In this document: piece after piece, positions 18,890 to 30,500 of the stretch
How the letters are laid out: each line of letters starts with the position of its first letter
Numbering within the stretch: position 1 is the stretch's first letter
Source: Carbonatibacter sp965199245
Lineage (GTDB): Bacteria > Pseudomonadota > Alphaproteobacteria > Kiloniellales > Kiloniellaceae
DNA length: 64,000 nucleotides
Direction: 5' to 3'
Assembly (NCBI GenBank): GCA_965199245.1
Contig: CBDAQP010000003.1
Location: 558,001 to 622,000 of the forward strand
Made by a program: the position numbers and the translations under genes
The notes under the pieces: generated by a model
Seen by the model: only the letters and a program-made list of their open reading frames with translations
Database searches by the model: none
Told to the model about the DNA's origin: nothing

Positions 18890-21800
18890 CCGACCTTCGC
18901 TCAGCGTGATCTGCTTGAGGGCCGCCCCATCGGTGCCAACCCGACCCGTAAAGGTGACTTTGTTGGTCGTCGCGTAGCACTTTTTAGTGAGGAGGTCGCA
19001 AGTTTTCCGACCCTTAAAGGTGACTTTGTTGGTCGTCGCGTGGGTGTTGTTCACAACCAAAAGACCACGCCCATCAGAATCCGGGGTGATGTCGCCCGTC
19101 ACAGTCTGGTTCACCGCGCCGTTCAGGGTGATTTTGGCATCATCGTTCCCGCCAAAGGATATGCCGCCTGTGGTGACATTGCCCTTGAACTTTGCGCCAT
19201 CGGTCGAACTGACCACAAGGCCCCGTGCAAAAACAGCACCTTCAAACTGCGCCACACCATTGCTCACCGTGATCTTTTGCAGGGCCTTGCCATTATCTCC
19301 ACCCGTCCCGATCTGACCCGTAAAGGTGACTGTGTTGTTGTTTGTCGTGCCTGCGTTGTTCACAACCAGAAGACCACGCCCATCAGAATCCGGGGTGATG
19401 TCGCCCGTCACAGTCTGGTTCGCCGTGCCATTCAGGGTGATTTTGGCCTCATTGTTCACGGCAAACAATATCCCGAGGGCACCTGTGGTCACATCGCCCC
19501 TGAACTCTGCGCCATCGGTCGAGATGACCCCGAGGCCCTGTGCAAAAACATCACCCTTAAACACCGCCACACCATCGCTCACCACCACACTCGCCAGATC
19601 ATTGCCCGTCGCGCCAACAGCATCCTCAAAGGTCACAGTCCTGTTCGTCGTTCCGCTGTTATTCACAACGACAAACCCACGCTCGCCCGCCGTGCTGTTG
19701 CGGATGTCCGCCTGAATGGTCTGGTTGCCAGACCCGCCAAAGGTGATGGTGCTATTGCCCAGTTTCAGGCCATTCGCCAGATAAACATTGCCCGCAAAGA
19801 TCGCCCTGGAGTCATCGGTCAGGGTCAGGCTGTTCAACTTCGCACTATTCGTGCCCAATGCGCCCTTGAAGGTCACGCCGTCATCATTGTCAATGATGAT
19901 CGTGCCATAGTTACCCCCCGATGCGCTCATGATATTGCCCGTGATCGTTTGTCCGGCGGCACCGTTAAAGGTGACAGCACTTCCGTCGCCAAGTTTGATC
20001 TCTTTCTCTGCCTTGACATTGCCCCTGAACTCTGCGCCATCGGTCGAACTGACCTCAAGGCCCTGTGCAAAAACAGCCCCCTCAAACTGCGCCACACCAT
20101 CGCTCACCGTGATCTTTTGCAGGGCTTTGCCATTATCTCCACCCGTCCCGATCTGACCCGTAAAGGTGACTGTGTTGTTGTTTGTCATGCCTGAGTTGTT
20201 CACAACCAAAAGACCACGCCCATCAGAATCCGGGGTAATGTCGCCCGTCACAGTCTGGTTCGCCGTGCCGTTCAGGGTGATTTTGGCCTCATTGTCCACG
20301 GCAAACAATATCCCGCCTGTGGTCACATTGCGCCTGAACTCTGCGCCATCGGTCGAACTGACCTCAAGGCCCTGTGAAGAAACACCCCTGAAAAAGGTCG
20401 TCCGACCGTCTTTCAGCGTGATCTGCCTGAGGGCCTTCCTATCGGAACCAATCTGACTCATAAAGGTGACTGTGCTGTTATTGTTGGTGCCATTGCCCCG
20501 GTTATCAACAATCAGTGTCCCCTGTCCATCACCGCCTCCGACAATCGAACCACTTAACAATTGCCCCGTGGTGTCATTCACCGTCGCAAGACGGCCCGCA
20601 CCGCCAATGGTCAGAGTGGCAGATCCGGCGTTGTCCGCAAGCCTCACCATGCTGGCTGTCAGGTCTTTCTCAACCGTTGCCTGTGATGCCTCGCCTGCCG
20701 CGTCACCGCCATTCACTCCAAAGTCGCCAGAATTGACATCCCCTTTAAAAACAGCAGAACCCGCAAACCCACCATCACCAACGGAGACAATCCTCAAATT
20801 GCCCGTGCGTCCAATCCCACCTGTAAAGGTGATCGTATCCGAACTACCCGCGTCACCGTCATAGATCAACAGATGACCTACACCCGCAGACGCACCGTCA
20901 ATGGTCAAGCCAACCGTTTTATCACCGCCCAACGCATTGAAAATAATCGTGGCCTCGCCATTCCCTCCCTCGCCCAGCCTCATGGCACTACCGGACACAT
21001 CACCCCGAAACTCGACAATTGCTTTCTCCCTCCGATCCTTCCCCGCAATCACATCAATATGATCAACATGAACGCCCTTGTTGAAAATCGCATGACCGCC
21101 CCCGGACGAGTCGCCCACCGTCAACTGCCCAAGGCGTCTGTTGTTCGGATCCGTCGCGACATCGCGACCGATCTCCATGTCAAAGGTCACCTTAGGCGGT
21201 GCATTAAAATTAAGAGGGGGAAACGGAACCTCGCCATCACGGTCATCACGGCCATTCAAAACCTGAATCGTGCCCTCACCATCTGCGGCGACGGTGATGC
21301 TCGCCGCGCCAGTGCCAAAAATCCGTTGGTCGGCCCTGCTACGAAAGATGACAGAACCACTGCTCGCGCCAAGATGGAACCCTGTGTCCACCTTGACATT
21401 GCCCTTGAAAACTGTCGCGTCGCTTGTGTCGATCGTGATCATATCGGCATAAACACGAGTGCTAAAGGTTGCCCGACCGTCTTTCAGCGTGATCTGCCTG
21501 AGGGCCCTACTATCGGAACCAATCTGACTCATAAAGGTGACTGTGTTGTTAGTGGTACGGCCGGGGAACGCATCCCCCCGATTATCAACAATCAATGTTC
21601 CCTGTCCGTCACCGCCTCCGACAATCGAACCGCTGATCGTTTGCCCCCCGTCATTCACCGTCGCAAGACGGCCCGCACCGCCAATCGTCAGAGTGGCAGA
21701 TCCTGAATAATCTGAAAGCTGCACACTCTCATCCGGGTCGATGTCCAGATTTTTTTCAACCGTTGCCTGTGACTGTTCGTCCGCCGCTTGACCGCCATCG

Positions 21801-23137
21801 ACGCGCAAAAAACCAGAATGGACATCCTCTTTAAAAACAGCCTCACCCGCAGACTTGTAACGCTTCGCAACACCCGCACCGTTCCAACCCACAGAGAGAT
21901 ACGACAACGGTTTGTCGTCCGAGCCGATTTTACCATTAAAGGTCACTTTACTCCCCAAAATTCTAACTAAATCAACAGGATAACGACCATCAACAACAAT
22001 TTTATTGTCAACTGTGATATCACCAGCTAATGCATTGAAAATAGCCATTGCGTCTTGATTCCAATAGGTAGATGTCAGCTTGATCGTATCACCGGACACA
22101 TCACCCCGAAACTCGACAATTGCTTTCTCCCTCCGATCCTTCCCCGCAATCACATCAATATGATCAACATGAACGCCCTTGTTGAAAATCGCATGACCGC
22201 CCTTACCGCCCTTACCGCCATTGGACGAACCGGACGAATCGCCAACCGTCAACTGCCTAAGGCGTCTGTCGTTCGCATCCGTCGCGTCATCATGACCAAT
22301 TTCTATGTCAAAAGTCGCTCTTTTCGATGCGGAGTGATCCACACCGTTAAAAACCCAAATCGTCCCCTCGCCATCTGCGGCGGCAGTGATCTTCGCCGCG
22401 CCGTTATCCCGGCGACCTATCTTCTGATCATTAGAACCGGAAATCTTGATATAAGCACGACCGCCTGCACCCTGGTCATCCAGCGTCACATCACCACCAA
22501 AAGTCGCATCGCCCCTGAGTTCAAGGAGCACGTTGACAGGCCGGGAGCTGTTGCCAGCTTTGAGTCGAGTGGTGCCCTCCGCTGTCAAATCATACTTGAA
22601 AATAGCCTTGCCTTGGGGGAATGAACCAGTGATGAAACCAAAGTCAAATAACAGATCACCGACAAAAGCATCCCCTTCAACGGTCAAGTCTGAACGACCA
22701 GAGAAGTTAGGACGACCGGAAATAGTAATATCAACTGCTTCACGGCTACCGTCCCGTTTTATGATTTCTCCGATAATCAGGTCAGATCCCAAAATCCTGA
22801 GTTCCCCGGCCCCGCCTGTTCCATTGAACAATTTCCCAATACGACGCTTCAATATGCCGGCATTAGACACAGAACCAAGAGGATACTCAACATAAACTCT
22901 TCCACCAGACAGTGTGAGGTTATCACCCGCTCTCGCGTTCGCCATATCCGTGCTGGAGGTGTTGCTTGCGTTTCTCGCTGCACCATCGGCCCAACTATCA
23001 TCACCTGATGAATGCGTGTACTCCACCGCCGTCTGGGCAAAAACACCAGAGCCAACGCTTGCGGCCAGAATAACAGCAGACACAACGGCCAACAAAGACG
23101 ATTTGGAAGAATTGATTTTATCACAACGACACATCAC
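14801..23137 (-). CDS. Giant autotransporter protein with acidic repeat array (copy 1)
   Basis: 2778 residues, type Va secretion. A signal peptide (hydrophobic run LLAVVSAVILAASVG, cleavage near VFAQ) is followed by a ~1400-residue passenger made of strand-like repeats (FNGDVYAG, VTFNGAAGQTITGNI, ADGVTFGGQLG types) expected to form a beta-helix. Next comes an acidic Asp/Gly-rich array (27 units), then a linker helix, and finally a C-terminal beta-barrel of about 290 residues (FWLKPFGSRGEQ ... GLAVGVDAP ... NAKVKF, ending in Phe as autotransporters do). The passenger has two Cys in KTCDLLTKKC, unusual for this class. The end of the gene is almost identical to copy 2. The start is an ATG-ATG pair with a weak AGGA. 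Ligand unknown; probable adhesin or surface-layer role. Confidence 0.85.
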   Translation of the reverse strand: MMCRCDKINSSKSSLLAVVSAVILAASVGSGVFAQTAVEYTHSSGDDSWADGAARNASNTSSTDMANARAGDNLTLSGGRVYVEYPLGSVSNAGILKRRIGKLFNGTGGAGELRILGSDLIIGEIIKRDGSREAVDITISGRPNFSGRSDLTVEGDAFVGDLLFDFGFITGSFPQGKAIFKYDLTAEGTTRLKAGNSSRPVNVLLELRGDATFGGDVTLDDQGAGGRAYIKISGSNDQKIGRRDNGAAKITAAADGEGTIWVFNGVDHSASKRATFDIEIGHDDATDANDRRLRQLTVGDSSGSSNGGKGGKGGHAIFNKGVHVDHIDVIAGKDRREKAIVEFRGDVSGDTIKLTSTYWNQDAMAIFNALAGDITVDNKIVVDGRYPVDLVRILGSKVTFNGKIGSDDKPLSYLSVGWNGAGVAKRYKSAGEAVFKEDVHSGFLRVDGGQAADEQSQATVEKNLDIDPDESVQLSDYSGSATLTIGGAGRLATVNDGGQTISGSIVGGGDGQGTLIVDNRGDAFPGRTTNNTVTFMSQIGSDSRALRQITLKDGRATFSTRVYADMITIDTSDATVFKGNVKVDTGFHLGASSGSVIFRSRADQRIFGTGAASITVAADGEGTIQVLNGRDDRDGEVPFPPLNFNAPPKVTFDMEIGRDVATDPNNRRLGQLTVGDSSGGGHAIFNKGVHVDHIDVIAGKDRREKAIVEFRGDVSGSAMRLGEGGNGEATIIFNALGGDKTVGLTIDGASAGVGHLLIYDGDAGSSDTITFTGGIGRTGNLRIVSVGDGGFAGSAVFKGDVNSGDFGVNGGDAAGEASQATVEKDLTASMVRLADNAGSATLTIGGAGRLATVNDTTGQLLSGSIVGGGDGQGTLIVDNRGNGTNNNSTVTFMSQIGSDRKALRQITLKDGRTTFFRGVSSQGLEVSSTDGAEFRRNVTTGGILFAVDNEAKITLNGTANQTVTGDITPDSDGRGLLVVNNSGMTNNNTVTFTGQIGTGGDNGKALQKITVSDGVAQFEGAVFAQGLEVSSTDGAEFRGNVKAEKEIKLGDGSAVTFNGAAGQTITGNIMSASGGNYGTIIIDNDDGVTFKGALGTNSAKLNSLTLTDDSRAIFAGNVYLANGLKLGNSTITFGGSGNQTIQADIRNSTAGERGFVVVNNSGTTNRTVTFEDAVGATGNDLASVVVSDGVAVFKGDVFAQGLGVISTDGAEFRGDVTTGALGILFAVNNEAKITLNGTANQTVTGDITPDSDGRGLLVVNNAGTTNNNTVTFTGQIGTGGDNGKALQKITVSNGVAQFEGAVFARGLVVSSTDGAKFKGNVTTGGISFGGNDDAKITLNGAVNQTVTGDITPDSDGRGLLVVNNTHATTNKVTFKGRKTCDLLTKKCYATTNKVTFTGRVGTDGAALKQITLSEGRTTFNGDVYAGNLTITARDATTFRGNVKADREFELGKGSSVTFGGTAGQRITGNITSASGGNYGTIIIANTHADGVTFGGQLGTSGHGLRSLTVNEGAKVTFTRPVYLSGTLRLKTGTTLVLGDYLTRRDDATQAFVTVGDYAFDGDFTEANRVKLILPLSFTSGTQKVFSAHDTLDKEKFSFAGNNLVNYSYDFDDDGTDVTVKEKGSDVGDEGNQGDGSGGDDTDVKVADKDADAGDEGNQGDGSGDTDVKVADKDADKDAGDEGNQGDGSGDTDVKVADKDADKDAGDEGNQGDGSGDTDVKVADKDADKDAGDEGNQGDGSGDTDVKVADKDADKDAGDEGNQGDGSGDTDVKVADKDADKDAGDEGNQGDGSGDTDVKVADKDADKDAGDEGNQGDGSGDTDVKVADKDADAGDEGNQGDGSGDTDVKVADKDAGDEGNQGDGSGDTDVKVADKDADKDAGDEGNQGDGSGDTDVKVADKDADAGDEGNQGDGSGDTDVKVADKDADKDAGDEGNQGDGSGDTDVKVADKDADKDAGDEGNQGDGSGDTDVKVADKDADKDAGDEGNQGDGSGDTDVKVADKDADKDAGDEGNQGDGSGDTDVKVADKDADAGDEGNQGDGSGDTDVKVADKDAGDEGNQGDGSGDTDVKVADKDADKDAGDEGNQGDGSGDTDVKVADKDADKDAGDEGNQGDGSGDTDVKVADKDADKDAGDEGNQGDGSGDTDVKVADKDADAGDEGNQGDGSGDTDVKVADKDADAGDEGNQGDGSGDTDVKVADKDADKDAGDEGNQGDGSGDTDVKVADKDADKDAGDEGNQGDGSGDTDVKVADKDADKDAGDEGNQGDGSGDTDVKVADKDADKDAGDEGNQGDGSGDTDVKVADKDADKDAGDEGNQGDGSGDTDVKEVAGKDKDADRDVPLNLKSGGDGSGSDDTDVKDVDDKDADRDVDVADKGLSRPIALMTPNAVGFKSAGEVSSKLGVSLSEATVLLAAADVAKDLPANDPVKKILEEATRAGNEAQVRRLAAQLTPQMTALVGVRRAVLSTGRQVAGLLSDRLALQRGGDSQSGFVQSGFATGGEGLDRAFWLKPFGSRGEQAKDRKRAIDGYRTSARGLAVGVDAPVGERGRVGTALAYSTSRITGKGFGEDKTDVRSWQVSIYGDYSTGRYYVDGQVGVGRNDVSTTSRVAGLRRKSAYDTTSLTASVGGGVPLRLDASTTLTPTAGLSWTRVGSARYTTTGALSLNQKITVGSIDAVVGTLGTRIQRDITRKHSNRTLVPVARVGLSYDFAGEQMTARGRFTGGGSRFTVKGAKVRKLSGTAGVGLSYSTPRWSIGADYDVSARTGYTGHSARLNAKVKF
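16161..18220 (-). repeat. Acidic coding VNTR, 27 units (copy 1)
   Basis: In-frame tandem repeats of 78, 72 or 66 bases encoding DTDVKVADKDA, then zero, one or two short DA/DKDA elements, then GDEGNQGDGSG. By hand I count about 19 long, 6 middle and 2 short units, which fits the measured span. Units differ by only a few bases (for example GTCGCC against GTCACC), so slippage and unequal crossing-over are likely. The peptide is strongly negative and rich in Asp and Gly. Confidence 0.9.
18950..19042 (-). repeat. Partial 66-base duplication in the copy 1 passenger that adds a Cys pair
   Basis: A ~27-base stretch starting AAAGGTGACTTTGTTGG occurs at 18950 and again at 19016, 66 bases apart. The 39 bases between them have no counterpart in the neighbouring passenger repeats and encode the segment with KTCDLLTKKC. 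Confidence 0.75.
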
Positions 23138-23221
23138 AAGATCCTACTGCTCAAAAGGTTTATCCACAAACAACAGGCAAGCCCAATTCAGAACGCATCG
23201 CCCCACAAAAACAGGAGTGGG

Positions 23222-26200
23222 TTAGAACTTAACCTTGGCATTCAGGCGGGCACTGTGGCCCGTGTAGCCGGGGCGGGCACTCACGTCATAGTCCGCCCCG
23301 ATTGACCAGCGCGGGGTGCTATAGCTCAGGCCCACCCCTGCGGTGCCTGACAGCTTCCTGACCTTCGCCCCCTTGACCGTAAAGCGGCTGCCGCCGCCGG
23401 TGAACCGGCCGCGTGCCGTCATTTGCTCCCCCGCAAAGTCATAGGACAGCCCCACACGCGCCACGGGAACCAGCGTGCGGTTTGAGTGCTTGCGGGTGAT
23501 GTCTCTTTGAATACGGGTGCCCAGCGTCCCCACAACCGCATCAATCGACCCCACTGTGATCTTCTGGTTCAGGCTCAACGCCCCCGTCGTGGTGTAGCGC
23601 GCCGACCCCACCCGCGTCCACGACAGACCCGCCGTCGGGGTCAGCGTCGTGCTTGCATCAAGCCTCAGCGGCACACCACCCCCCACAGAGGCCGTCAGGC
23701 TGGTCGTGTCATAAGCCGACTTGCGCCTCAAACCCGCCACACGCGAGGTCGTGCTCACATCATTGCGCCCAACGCCCACCTGACCGTCCACATAATAACG
23801 CCCCGTGCTGTAATCCCCGTAAATCGAGACCTGCCAGCTCCTGACATCCGTTTTATCCTCGCCAAAACCCTTGCCCGTAATCCGGCTGGTGCTATAGGCC
23901 AGAGCCGTCCCCACACGACCCCGTTCCCCCACAGGCGCATCCACACCCACCGCAAGGCCCCGCGCAGAGGTGCGATAACCGTCAATAGCCCGCTTCCTGT
24001 CCTTCGCCTGTTCGCCCCGACTGCCAAACGGCTTGAGCCAGAAGGCCCTGTCCAGTCCCTCACCCCCGGTCGCAAATCCGCTCTGCACAAATCCGCTCTG
24101 GCTGTCCCCCCCGCGCTGCAGAGCAAGACGGTCGGACAATAGACCAGCCACCTGTCTCCCCGTCGAGAGCACCGCCCTCCTCACCCCGACCAGCGCGGTC
24201 ATCTGCGGCGTGAGCTGGGCCGCAAGACGCCTGACCTGCGCCTCATTCCCCGCCCGGGTCGCCTCCTCGAGAATCTTCTTCACAGGGTCGTTCGCCGGTA
24301 AATCCTTCGCAACATCCGCCGCCGCCAAAAGAACAGTGGCTTCAGACAGCGACACGCCCAGCTTCGACGACACCTCCCCCGCCGACTTAAAGCCAACCGC
24401 ATTCGGCGTCATAAGGGCAATGGGGCGACTAAGGCCCTTATCCGCAACATCAACATCCCTATCCGCATCTTTATCATCGACATCCTTCACATCTGTGTCG
24501 TCACTACCAGACCCGTCGCCCCCCGACTTAAGGTTCAGCGGCACATCCCTATCCGCATCCTTATCCTTACCTGCGACCTCCTTCACATCGGTGTCACCAG
24601 ACCCGTCACCCTGATTGCCCTCATCACCGGCATCCTTATCAGCGTCCTTATCAGCAACCTTCACATCGGTGTCACCAGACCCGTCGCCCTGATTGCCCTC
24701 ATCACCGGCATCCTTATCAGCGTCCTTATCAGCAACCTTCACATCGGTGTCACCAGACCCGTCACCCTGATTGCCCTCATCACCGGCATCCTTATCAGCG
24801 TCCTTATCAGCAACCTTCACATCGGTGTCACCAGACCCGTCACCCTGATTGCCCTCATCACCGGCATCCTTATCAGCGTCCTTATCAGCAACCTTCACAT
24901 CGGTGTCACCAGACCCGTCGCCCTGATTGCCCTCATCACCGGCATCCTTATCAGCGTCCTTATCAGCAACCTTCACATCGGTGTCACCAGACCCGTCACC
25001 CTGATTGCCCTCATCACCGGCATCAGCATCCTTATCAGCAACCTTCACATCGGTGTCACCAGACCCGTCGCCCTGATTGCCCTCATCACCGGCATCAGCA
25101 TCCTTATCAGCAACCTTCACATCGGTGTCACCAGACCCGTCACCCTGATTGCCCTCATCACCGGCATCCTTATCAGCGTCCTTATCAGCAACCTTCACAT
25201 CGGTGTCACCAGACCCGTCACCCTGATTGCCCTCATCACCGGCATCCTTATCAGCATCCTTATCAGCAACCTTCACATCGGTGTCACCAGACCCGTCGCC
25301 CTGATTGCCCTCATCACCGGCATCCTTATCAGCGTCCTTATCAGCAACCTTCACATCGGTGTCACCAGACCCGTCACCCTGATTGCCCTCATCACCGGCA
25401 TCAGCATCCTTATCAGCAACCTTCACATCGGTGTCACCAGACCCGTCACCCTGATTGCCCTCATCACCGGCATCCTTATCAGCGTCCTTATCAGCAACCT
25501 TCACATCGGTGTCACCAGACCCGTCACCCTGATTGCCCTCATCACCGGCATCCTTATCAGCGTCCTTATCAGCAACCTTCACATCGGTGTCACCAGACCC
25601 GTCGCCCTGATTGCCCTCATCACCGGCATCCTTATCAGCAACCTTCACATCGGTGTCACCAGACCCGTCGCCCTGATTGCCCTCATCACCGGCATCAGCA
25701 TCCTTATCAGCAACCTTCACATCGGTGTCACCAGACCCGTCACCCTGATTGCCCTCATCACCGGCATCCTTATCAGCGTCCTTATCAGCAACCTTCACAT
25801 CGGTGTCACCAGACCCGTCACCCTGATTGCCCTCATCACCGGCATCCTTATCAGCATCCTTATCAGCAACCTTCACATCGGTGTCACCAGACCCGTCGCC
25901 CTGATTGCCCTCATCACCGGCATCCTTATCAGCGTCCTTATCAGCAACCTTCACATCGGTGTCACCAGACCCGTCACCCTGATTGCCCTCATCACCGGCA
26001 TCCTTATCAGCGTCCTTATCAGCAACCTTCACATCGGTGTCACCAGACCCGTCACCCTGATTGCCCTCATCACCGGCATCAGCATCCTTATCAGCAACCT
26101 TCACATCGGTGTCACCAGACCCGTCACCCTGATTGCCCTCATCACCGGCATCCTTATCAGCGTCCTTATCAGCAACCTTCACATCGGTGTCACCAGACCC

Positions 26201-27538
26201 GTCGCCCTGATTGCCCTCATCACCGGCATCCTTATCAGCAACCTTCACATCGGTGTCACCAGACCCGTCGCCCTGATTGCCCTCATCACCGGCATCAGCA
26301 TCCTTATCAGCAACCTTCACATCGGTGTCACCAGACCCGTCACCCTGATTGCCCTCATCACCGGCATCCTTATCAGCGTCCTTATCAGCAACCTTCACAT
26401 CGGTGTCACCAGACCCGTCACCCTGATTGCCCTCATCACCGGCATCCTTATCAGCATCCTTATCAGCAACCTTCACATCGGTGTCACCAGACCCGTCGCC
26501 CTGATTGCCCTCATCACCGGCATCCTTATCAGCGTCCTTATCAGCAACCTTCACATCGGTGTCACCAGACCCGTCGCCCTGATTGCCCTCATCACCGGCA
26601 TCCTTATCAGCGTCCTTATCAGCAACCTTCACATCGGTGTCACCAGACCCGTCACCCTGATTGCCCTCATCACCGGCATCCTTATCAGCGTCCTTATCAG
26701 CAACCTTCACATCGGTGTCACCAGACCCGTCGCCCTGATTGCCCTCATCACCGGCATCCTTATCAGCGTCCTTATCAGCAACCTTCACATCGGTGTCACC
26801 AGACCCGTCACCCTGATTGCCCTCATCACCGGCATCAGCATCCTTATCAGCAACCTTCACATCGGTGTCGTCACCACCAGACCCATCGCCCTGATTGCCC
26901 TCATCCCCGACATCAGAGCCTTTCTCCTTCACAGTGACATCAGTGCCGTCATCATCAAAGTCATAACTGTAGTTGACAAGGTTATTGCCCGCAAAGCTGA
27001 ACTTCTCCTTGTCCAGGGTGTCATGCGCACTGAACACCTTCTGCGTTCCGCTGGTAAAGGACAGTGGCAAAATCAATTTGACCCTGTTCGCCTCCGTAAA
27101 GTCTCCGTCAAAGGCATAGTCCCCGACCGTCACAAAGGCCTGCGTTGCATCATCGCGCCTCGTCAGGTAATCCCCCAGCACAAGCGTCGTCCCTGTCTTG
27201 AGCCTCAGGGTGCCCGACAGATAAACAGGACGGGTAAAGGTCACTTTGGCCCCCTCGTTCACGGTCAGGCTGCGCAACCCGTGACCACTTGTGCCCAGCT
27301 GACCCCCAAAGGTCACACCATCTGCATGGGTGTTAGCAATGATGATCGTGCCATAATTGCCCCCCGATGCGCTTGTGATATTGCCCGTAATCCGTTGTCC
27401 GGCCGTCCCGCCAAAGGTCACAGAACTTCCTTTGCCAAGCTCGAACTCTCTGTCCGCTTTGACATTCCCCCTGAAGGTCGTCGCATCGCGCGCGGTGATC
27501 GTCAGGTTGCCCGCATAAACATCACCGTTAAAGGTCGT
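23222..27538 (-). repeat. Near-identical block shared by both autotransporters (copy 2)
   Basis: Counterpart of 14801-18889. The 228-base length difference equals three repeat units (two of 78 and one of 72 bases) and lies inside the acidic array. Confidence 0.9.
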
Positions 27539-30500
27539 TTCCCCCTCGGCAACCGTGATCCTGTTCAGGGCGCGATCGTCGGCACCGATCGACCCCGTAA
27601 AGGAGACCTTGCGACCCGTGGCATGGCCCGAGCGGTTCCTGATCTCCAGATTGCCCTGTCCGTCATCGCCCGCAACAATGTTGCCCGTGATCGTTTGCGC
27701 GTCCGTCGCCCCTGTCCCGCGTCCATTGGTGCCGGTGACATCGCTGGCATCACCGACAATCAGGGTCGCAGTGTTGCGGAGTGTGACATTACCGGCGAAG
27801 TAACCGGACTGTTCAAGCGTCGCTTTGGTTCCCCTGTGCAGGGTCAGGCCGGCCAGTCTGGCATTGGTCGTGCCCAAATTACCCTCAAAGGTCACACCGG
27901 CTCTGTTGGCAATGGTGATCGCCCCCTGATTATCCTGCGTCGTCGTGATCGCAGGGGTGATGGTCTGTGCCCCGGCAAAGGTCGCAGACCCCCCCGCCCC
28001 ATCAAAGACCAGACCGTTGGCCCCGGTGGTGACAGACCCCTTAAAGGTCGCCGCACCCGCCAGCGTCAGGCCCGCGCCCGTGGTCACAGAGCTGTTGAAG
28101 GTCGTCCCGTCGCTGTCGGCATTGACGTCAATCGTTCCGGCATAAACAGCACCAGCAAAAACCGTCTGGCCGTTGTCCAGTGTGATCTGCTTGAGGGCCG
28201 TCACATCGGAACCAATCTGACTCACAAAGGTGACTGTGTTGTTTGTCGTGCCTGCGTTATCCACAACCAGAAGACCACGCCCGTCATAATCTGCGGTGAT
28301 GTCGCCCGTCACAGTCTGGTTCACAACACCGTTCAGGGTGATTTTGGCATCATCATTCACGGCAAACAGGATGCCGAGTGCGCCTGCGGTGACATTGCTC
28401 TTGAACTCTGCGCCATCGGTCGAGACGACCCCGACACCCTGTGCAAAAACATCACCCTTAAACACCGCCACACCATCGCTCACAATCACAATCGCCAGAT
28501 CGTTGCCCGTCGCGCCAACAGCATCCTCAAAGCTCACAGTCTTATGCGTCGTACCCGTGTTATCCACAAAGACAGACCCCCGCTTGCCCGTGCTGTTGCG
28601 GATGTCCGCCTGAATGGTCTGGTTGCCAGACCCGCCAAAGGTGATGGTGCTCTTGCCCAGGGTCAGGCCACTCGCCAGATAAACATTGCCTTCAAAGGTC
28701 GCCTCGGAGTCATCGCTCAGGGTCAGGCTGTTCAACTTCGCACTATTCGTGCCCAATGCGCCCTTGAAGGTCACGCCGTCATCGTTGTCAATGATGATCC
28801 CGCCATAGTTGCCCCCCGCTGCGCTCGTAATATCGCCCATCACCCTTTGTCCGGTCGTGCCGTCAAAGGTCGCAGAACCACCCGCCCCATCAAAGGCCAG
28901 CACCCACCCGATGGCGACAGACCCCTTGAAGGTCGCCGCACCCGCCAGCGTCAGGCCCGCGCTCGTGGCCACAAAACTGTTGAAGATCGTCCCGTCGCTG
29001 TCGGCATTGACATCAATCGTTCCGGCATAAACAGCACCATCAAAAACCGTCTGACCGTTGTCCAGCGTGATGTTCAACAGGCCACCACCGCCCCCCACCA
29101 CGCGGGCAAAGGTCACTGTCCCGCCCGTGTTGTTCACAACAATGTCACCGTATCCGACACGGCTCCCATTGGTGATCTTCGCTGAAATCTGTTGATCGCC
29201 TGACCCATTCAGCGTGACCCGGGTGTTTTGGCCCAGGGTCAGGCCAGTCGCCAGATAAACATTGCCCCCAAAGGTCGCCCTGGCATTGGTGTTCAGCGTC
29301 ACGCGGGAGAGGCCATTGTTCGCACCGCTCGCCCCCAGGCTCCCCGTGAAACTCACACCGTCCGCGTGGGTGTTGGCAATGATGATCGTGCCATAATCGC
29401 CCCCCGCTGCGCTCGTCAGATCGCCCGCCACCGTTTGGGAACCTGTCCCGTTGAATGTGACCTGTGACCCGTTGGCGAATGTCAAGCCGTTCTCGAGGTA
29501 AACATTGCCCCCAAAGGCCGCCCTGGCATTGGTGTTCAGCGTCACGCGGGAGAGGCCATTGTTATCACCACTCGCCCCCAGGTTCCCCTTGAAGGTCACA
29601 CCGTCCGCGTGGGTGTTGCCAATGATGATCGTGCCATAATTGCCCCCCGCTGCGCTCGTGACATTGCCCGTGATCGTTTGTCCGGCGGCATCAGTTCCGG
29701 CGGCGTCACCAAAGGTCACAGAACTTCCGTCGCCCAGTTTGATCCCTGTTTCTGCCTTGACATCGCCCCTGAAAACTGTCGCATCGGTTGTGTTGATCGT
29801 GATCGACCTGGCATAAACACCCCTGAAAAAGGCCGTCCGACCATCGCTCAGCATGATCTGCTGGAGGGCCGTCCCATCGGAACCGACTGAATCGCTAAAG
29901 GTGACTCTGTTGTTATTGGTACGGCCTGCGCCCGCATCACCCCGGTTATCAACAATCAGTGTTCCCTGTCCGTCACCGTCTCCGACAATCGAACCACTTA
30001 ACAATTGCCCCGTGTCATTCACCGTCGCAAGACGGCCCGCACCGCCAATGATCAGGGTGGCCGACCCGGCGTTGTCCGCAAGCGTCACTCCGGCTGTCAG
30101 GTTTTTCTCAACCGTTGCCTGTGAGGCCTCACCTGCCGCGTCACCGCCAGTCACTCTAAAGAAGTCAGAATTGACATCCTCTTTGAAAACAGCAAAAGAC
30201 CCACCATCACCAACGGAGACAATCCTCAAATTGCCCGTGCGTCCAATCCCGCCTGTAAAGGTGATCGTATTCGAACCACCCGCGTCACCGCCATAGATCC
30301 GCAGATAACCTTCGCCCGCAGACGCACCGTCAATGGTCAAGCCAACCGTTTTATCACCGCCCAACGCACCGAAAATAACCACGGCCTTGCCGGCCCCGTT
30401 ATCGTCCAGCCTCATGGCATCACCGGACACATCACCCCGAAACTCGACAAGCACCTTCTCATCCCGGTGATCACCCGCAATCACATCAATACGATCAACA

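Noticed and set aside
18374..20194. 606-codon plus-strand open frame opposite autotransporter copy 1 (and a 720-codon one at 27023-29185 opposite copy 2)
   Set aside because: Antisense shadows of the repetitive GC-rich passenger genes; the translations match no family and the two are related only because the genes beneath them are.
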